Shown here one piece after another: positions 63,421 to 64,000 of a DNA stretch of 64,000 nt. The DNA lies in the NCBI RefSeq assembly GCF_003863355.1, contig NZ_QQWG01000012.1:62001-126000 (forward strand), written 5' to 3'. Every line of letters starts with the position of its first letter. Positions within the stretch are counted from its first letter, which is position 1. Both the position numbers and the translations under genes were made by a program. The notes under the pieces were generated by a model that searched no databases, was not told the DNA's origin, and worked only from the letters and a program-made list of their open reading frames with translations. The stretch is from Ancylomarina euxina. Lineage in GTDB: Bacteria; Bacteroidota; Bacteroidia; Bacteroidales; Marinifilaceae.

Positions 63421-64000
63421 CTAATCAACCTCTGGTTTCCACGACTTTAGTTTAATTAGATCAGGGAATGCCTGAGGCTTGTAGATTGATTTTCCTTCGA
63501 AAACTCTTAAGCATTCCTGAACACCTTCAGAAATACTCGGGTGGGGATGCACATTTTTTCGAATATCCTTAAGAGTTCCTTTTTGTGTAATTTGGTAGGC
63601 GATGGATGTGATAAGGGTTGAGGCTTGTGGGCCCGCAGCACGCATACCCAATATACGATTTTCACCATCATCACTGACTATAATCTTTATGAATCCATCG
63701 GTTGCTCGCATGGCAACAGCTCGATTAATGAGTGAATTTGAGTAAGTAGCAACCTTATACGGGATGTTTTTACTCTTGCAGGCTTTCTCGTTTAAGCCAA
63801 CTGCCGCTACTTCAGGTTTAAAAAACATGAGGGTTGACATATTGGAATAATCCAGGGGATAATCTAAATTACCATAAAGTGCCTCAACGATGAATCGACC
63901 TTGTAATTCTCCAACAGAATAAAGTTGAGCATGACCGGAAACATCACCCGCAGCAAAAATATGACAAGACTTGAAATTATCGGTCGCACAGGCATCATTG
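63421..64000 (-). CDS. Dihydrolipoamide dehydrogenase-like protein, C-terminal part
   Basis: The frame is open past the window end, so this is the last 192 residues of a pyridine nucleotide-disulfide oxidoreductase. The FAD-binding segment HIFAAGDVSGHAQLYSVGELQGR is split by the 20-residue limit here but clear in sequence. The dimerisation domain contains HPHPSISEG, which carries the catalytic His and Glu. It resembles Lpd (E3) more than glutathione or mercuric reductase. The apparent start at 63840 is an internal Met. The cit operon converges on it. Confidence 0.85.
   Translation of the reverse strand, partial: NDACATDNFKSCHIFAAGDVSGHAQLYSVGELQGRFIVEALYGNLDYPLDYSNMSTLMFFKPEVAAVGLNEKACKSKNIPYKVATYSNSLINRAVAMRATDGFIKIIVSDDGENRILGMRAAGPQASTLITSIAYQITQKGTLKDIRKNVHPHPSISEGVQECLRVFEGKSIYKPQAFPDLIKLKSWKPEVD

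Noticed and set aside
63421-63840. A complete 139-residue protein at the window end
   Set aside because: The frame continues open to 64000 with clear FAD-binding sequence, so this is only the C-terminal part of a longer enzyme.

Overview
This window is a stretch of chromosome from a low-GC member of the Bacteroidota. The evidence is phylum-typical families (a DUF3078 outer-membrane protein, an IorA without a ferredoxin tail, a PycTM-type HD protein, MORN and SdiA-regulated lipoproteins), A/T-rich spacers, weak Shine-Dalgarno sites and at least one promoter of the Bacteroidota -33/-7 type (TTG, 19 bp, TAnnTTTG). Anaerobic respiration genes, indolepyruvate:ferredoxin oxidoreductase and citrate lyase together suggest a facultative or strict anaerobe, perhaps a marine Marinilabiliales/Marinifilaceae-like organism. 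That placement is inference. Most genes are housekeeping. There is no rRNA, tRNA, CRISPR array or prophage that I can recognise.

Layout. 1-7.7 kb: mnmA (cut by the window edge), a DUF3078 protein, an AddA-like helicase-nuclease, a MORN lipoprotein and a YejK-like nucleoid protein. 7.9-16.5 kb: the most distinctive block. It holds a PsrABC/PhsABC-type molybdoenzyme operon, three exported rhodanese proteins (five rhodanese domains), a porin and a divergent FNR-type regulator with all four cluster cysteines. Hairpins separate several of its genes. I read it as an oxygen-controlled periplasmic polysulfide/thiosulfate respiration module. 16.5-25.6 kb: SHOCT lipoprotein, KAS III-like enzyme, GNAT protein, cytosolic-type M14 carboxypeptidase, mltG, murB, threonine aldolase, an outer-membrane protein and an NTF2-like protein. 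25.7-26.5 kb: a RAYT transposase bounded by mirror-image pairs of hairpins and by copies of a terminator.

26.5-38.1 kb: C69 dipeptidase, CvfB-like S1 protein, TIM-barrel protein, an unknown exported protein, a GluR0-like K+ channel, a YgjV/GNAT-like fusion, a phosphofructokinase with PPi-type residues, a DUF4159 protein, rsmE, a deleted four-helix-bundle gene and an HD-PycTM protein. 38.2-54 kb: SdiA-regulated lipoprotein, a very large metallophosphoesterase/outer-membrane barrel protein with kinase-like motifs in its centre, a response regulator, topB, sixA, ppk1, a 1494-residue exported protein of unknown function and prmA. 54.5-64 kb: iorA/iorB, a gene-poor interval with LacI-type palindromes and an orphan terminator, the citrate lyase cluster citD-citE-citF-citXG-citC, and the C-terminal part of a dihydrolipoamide dehydrogenase-like gene cut by the window end.

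Working together: the sulfur block would carry electrons from menaquinol to sulfur compounds in the periplasm, with rhodaneses supplying or handling sulfane sulfur and the FNR-type protein sensing oxygen. Citrate lyase with its own activation enzymes, IorAB and the possible PPi-phosphofructokinase fit fermentative, energy-saving metabolism. Function calls rest on motif recognition only; no database search was run.
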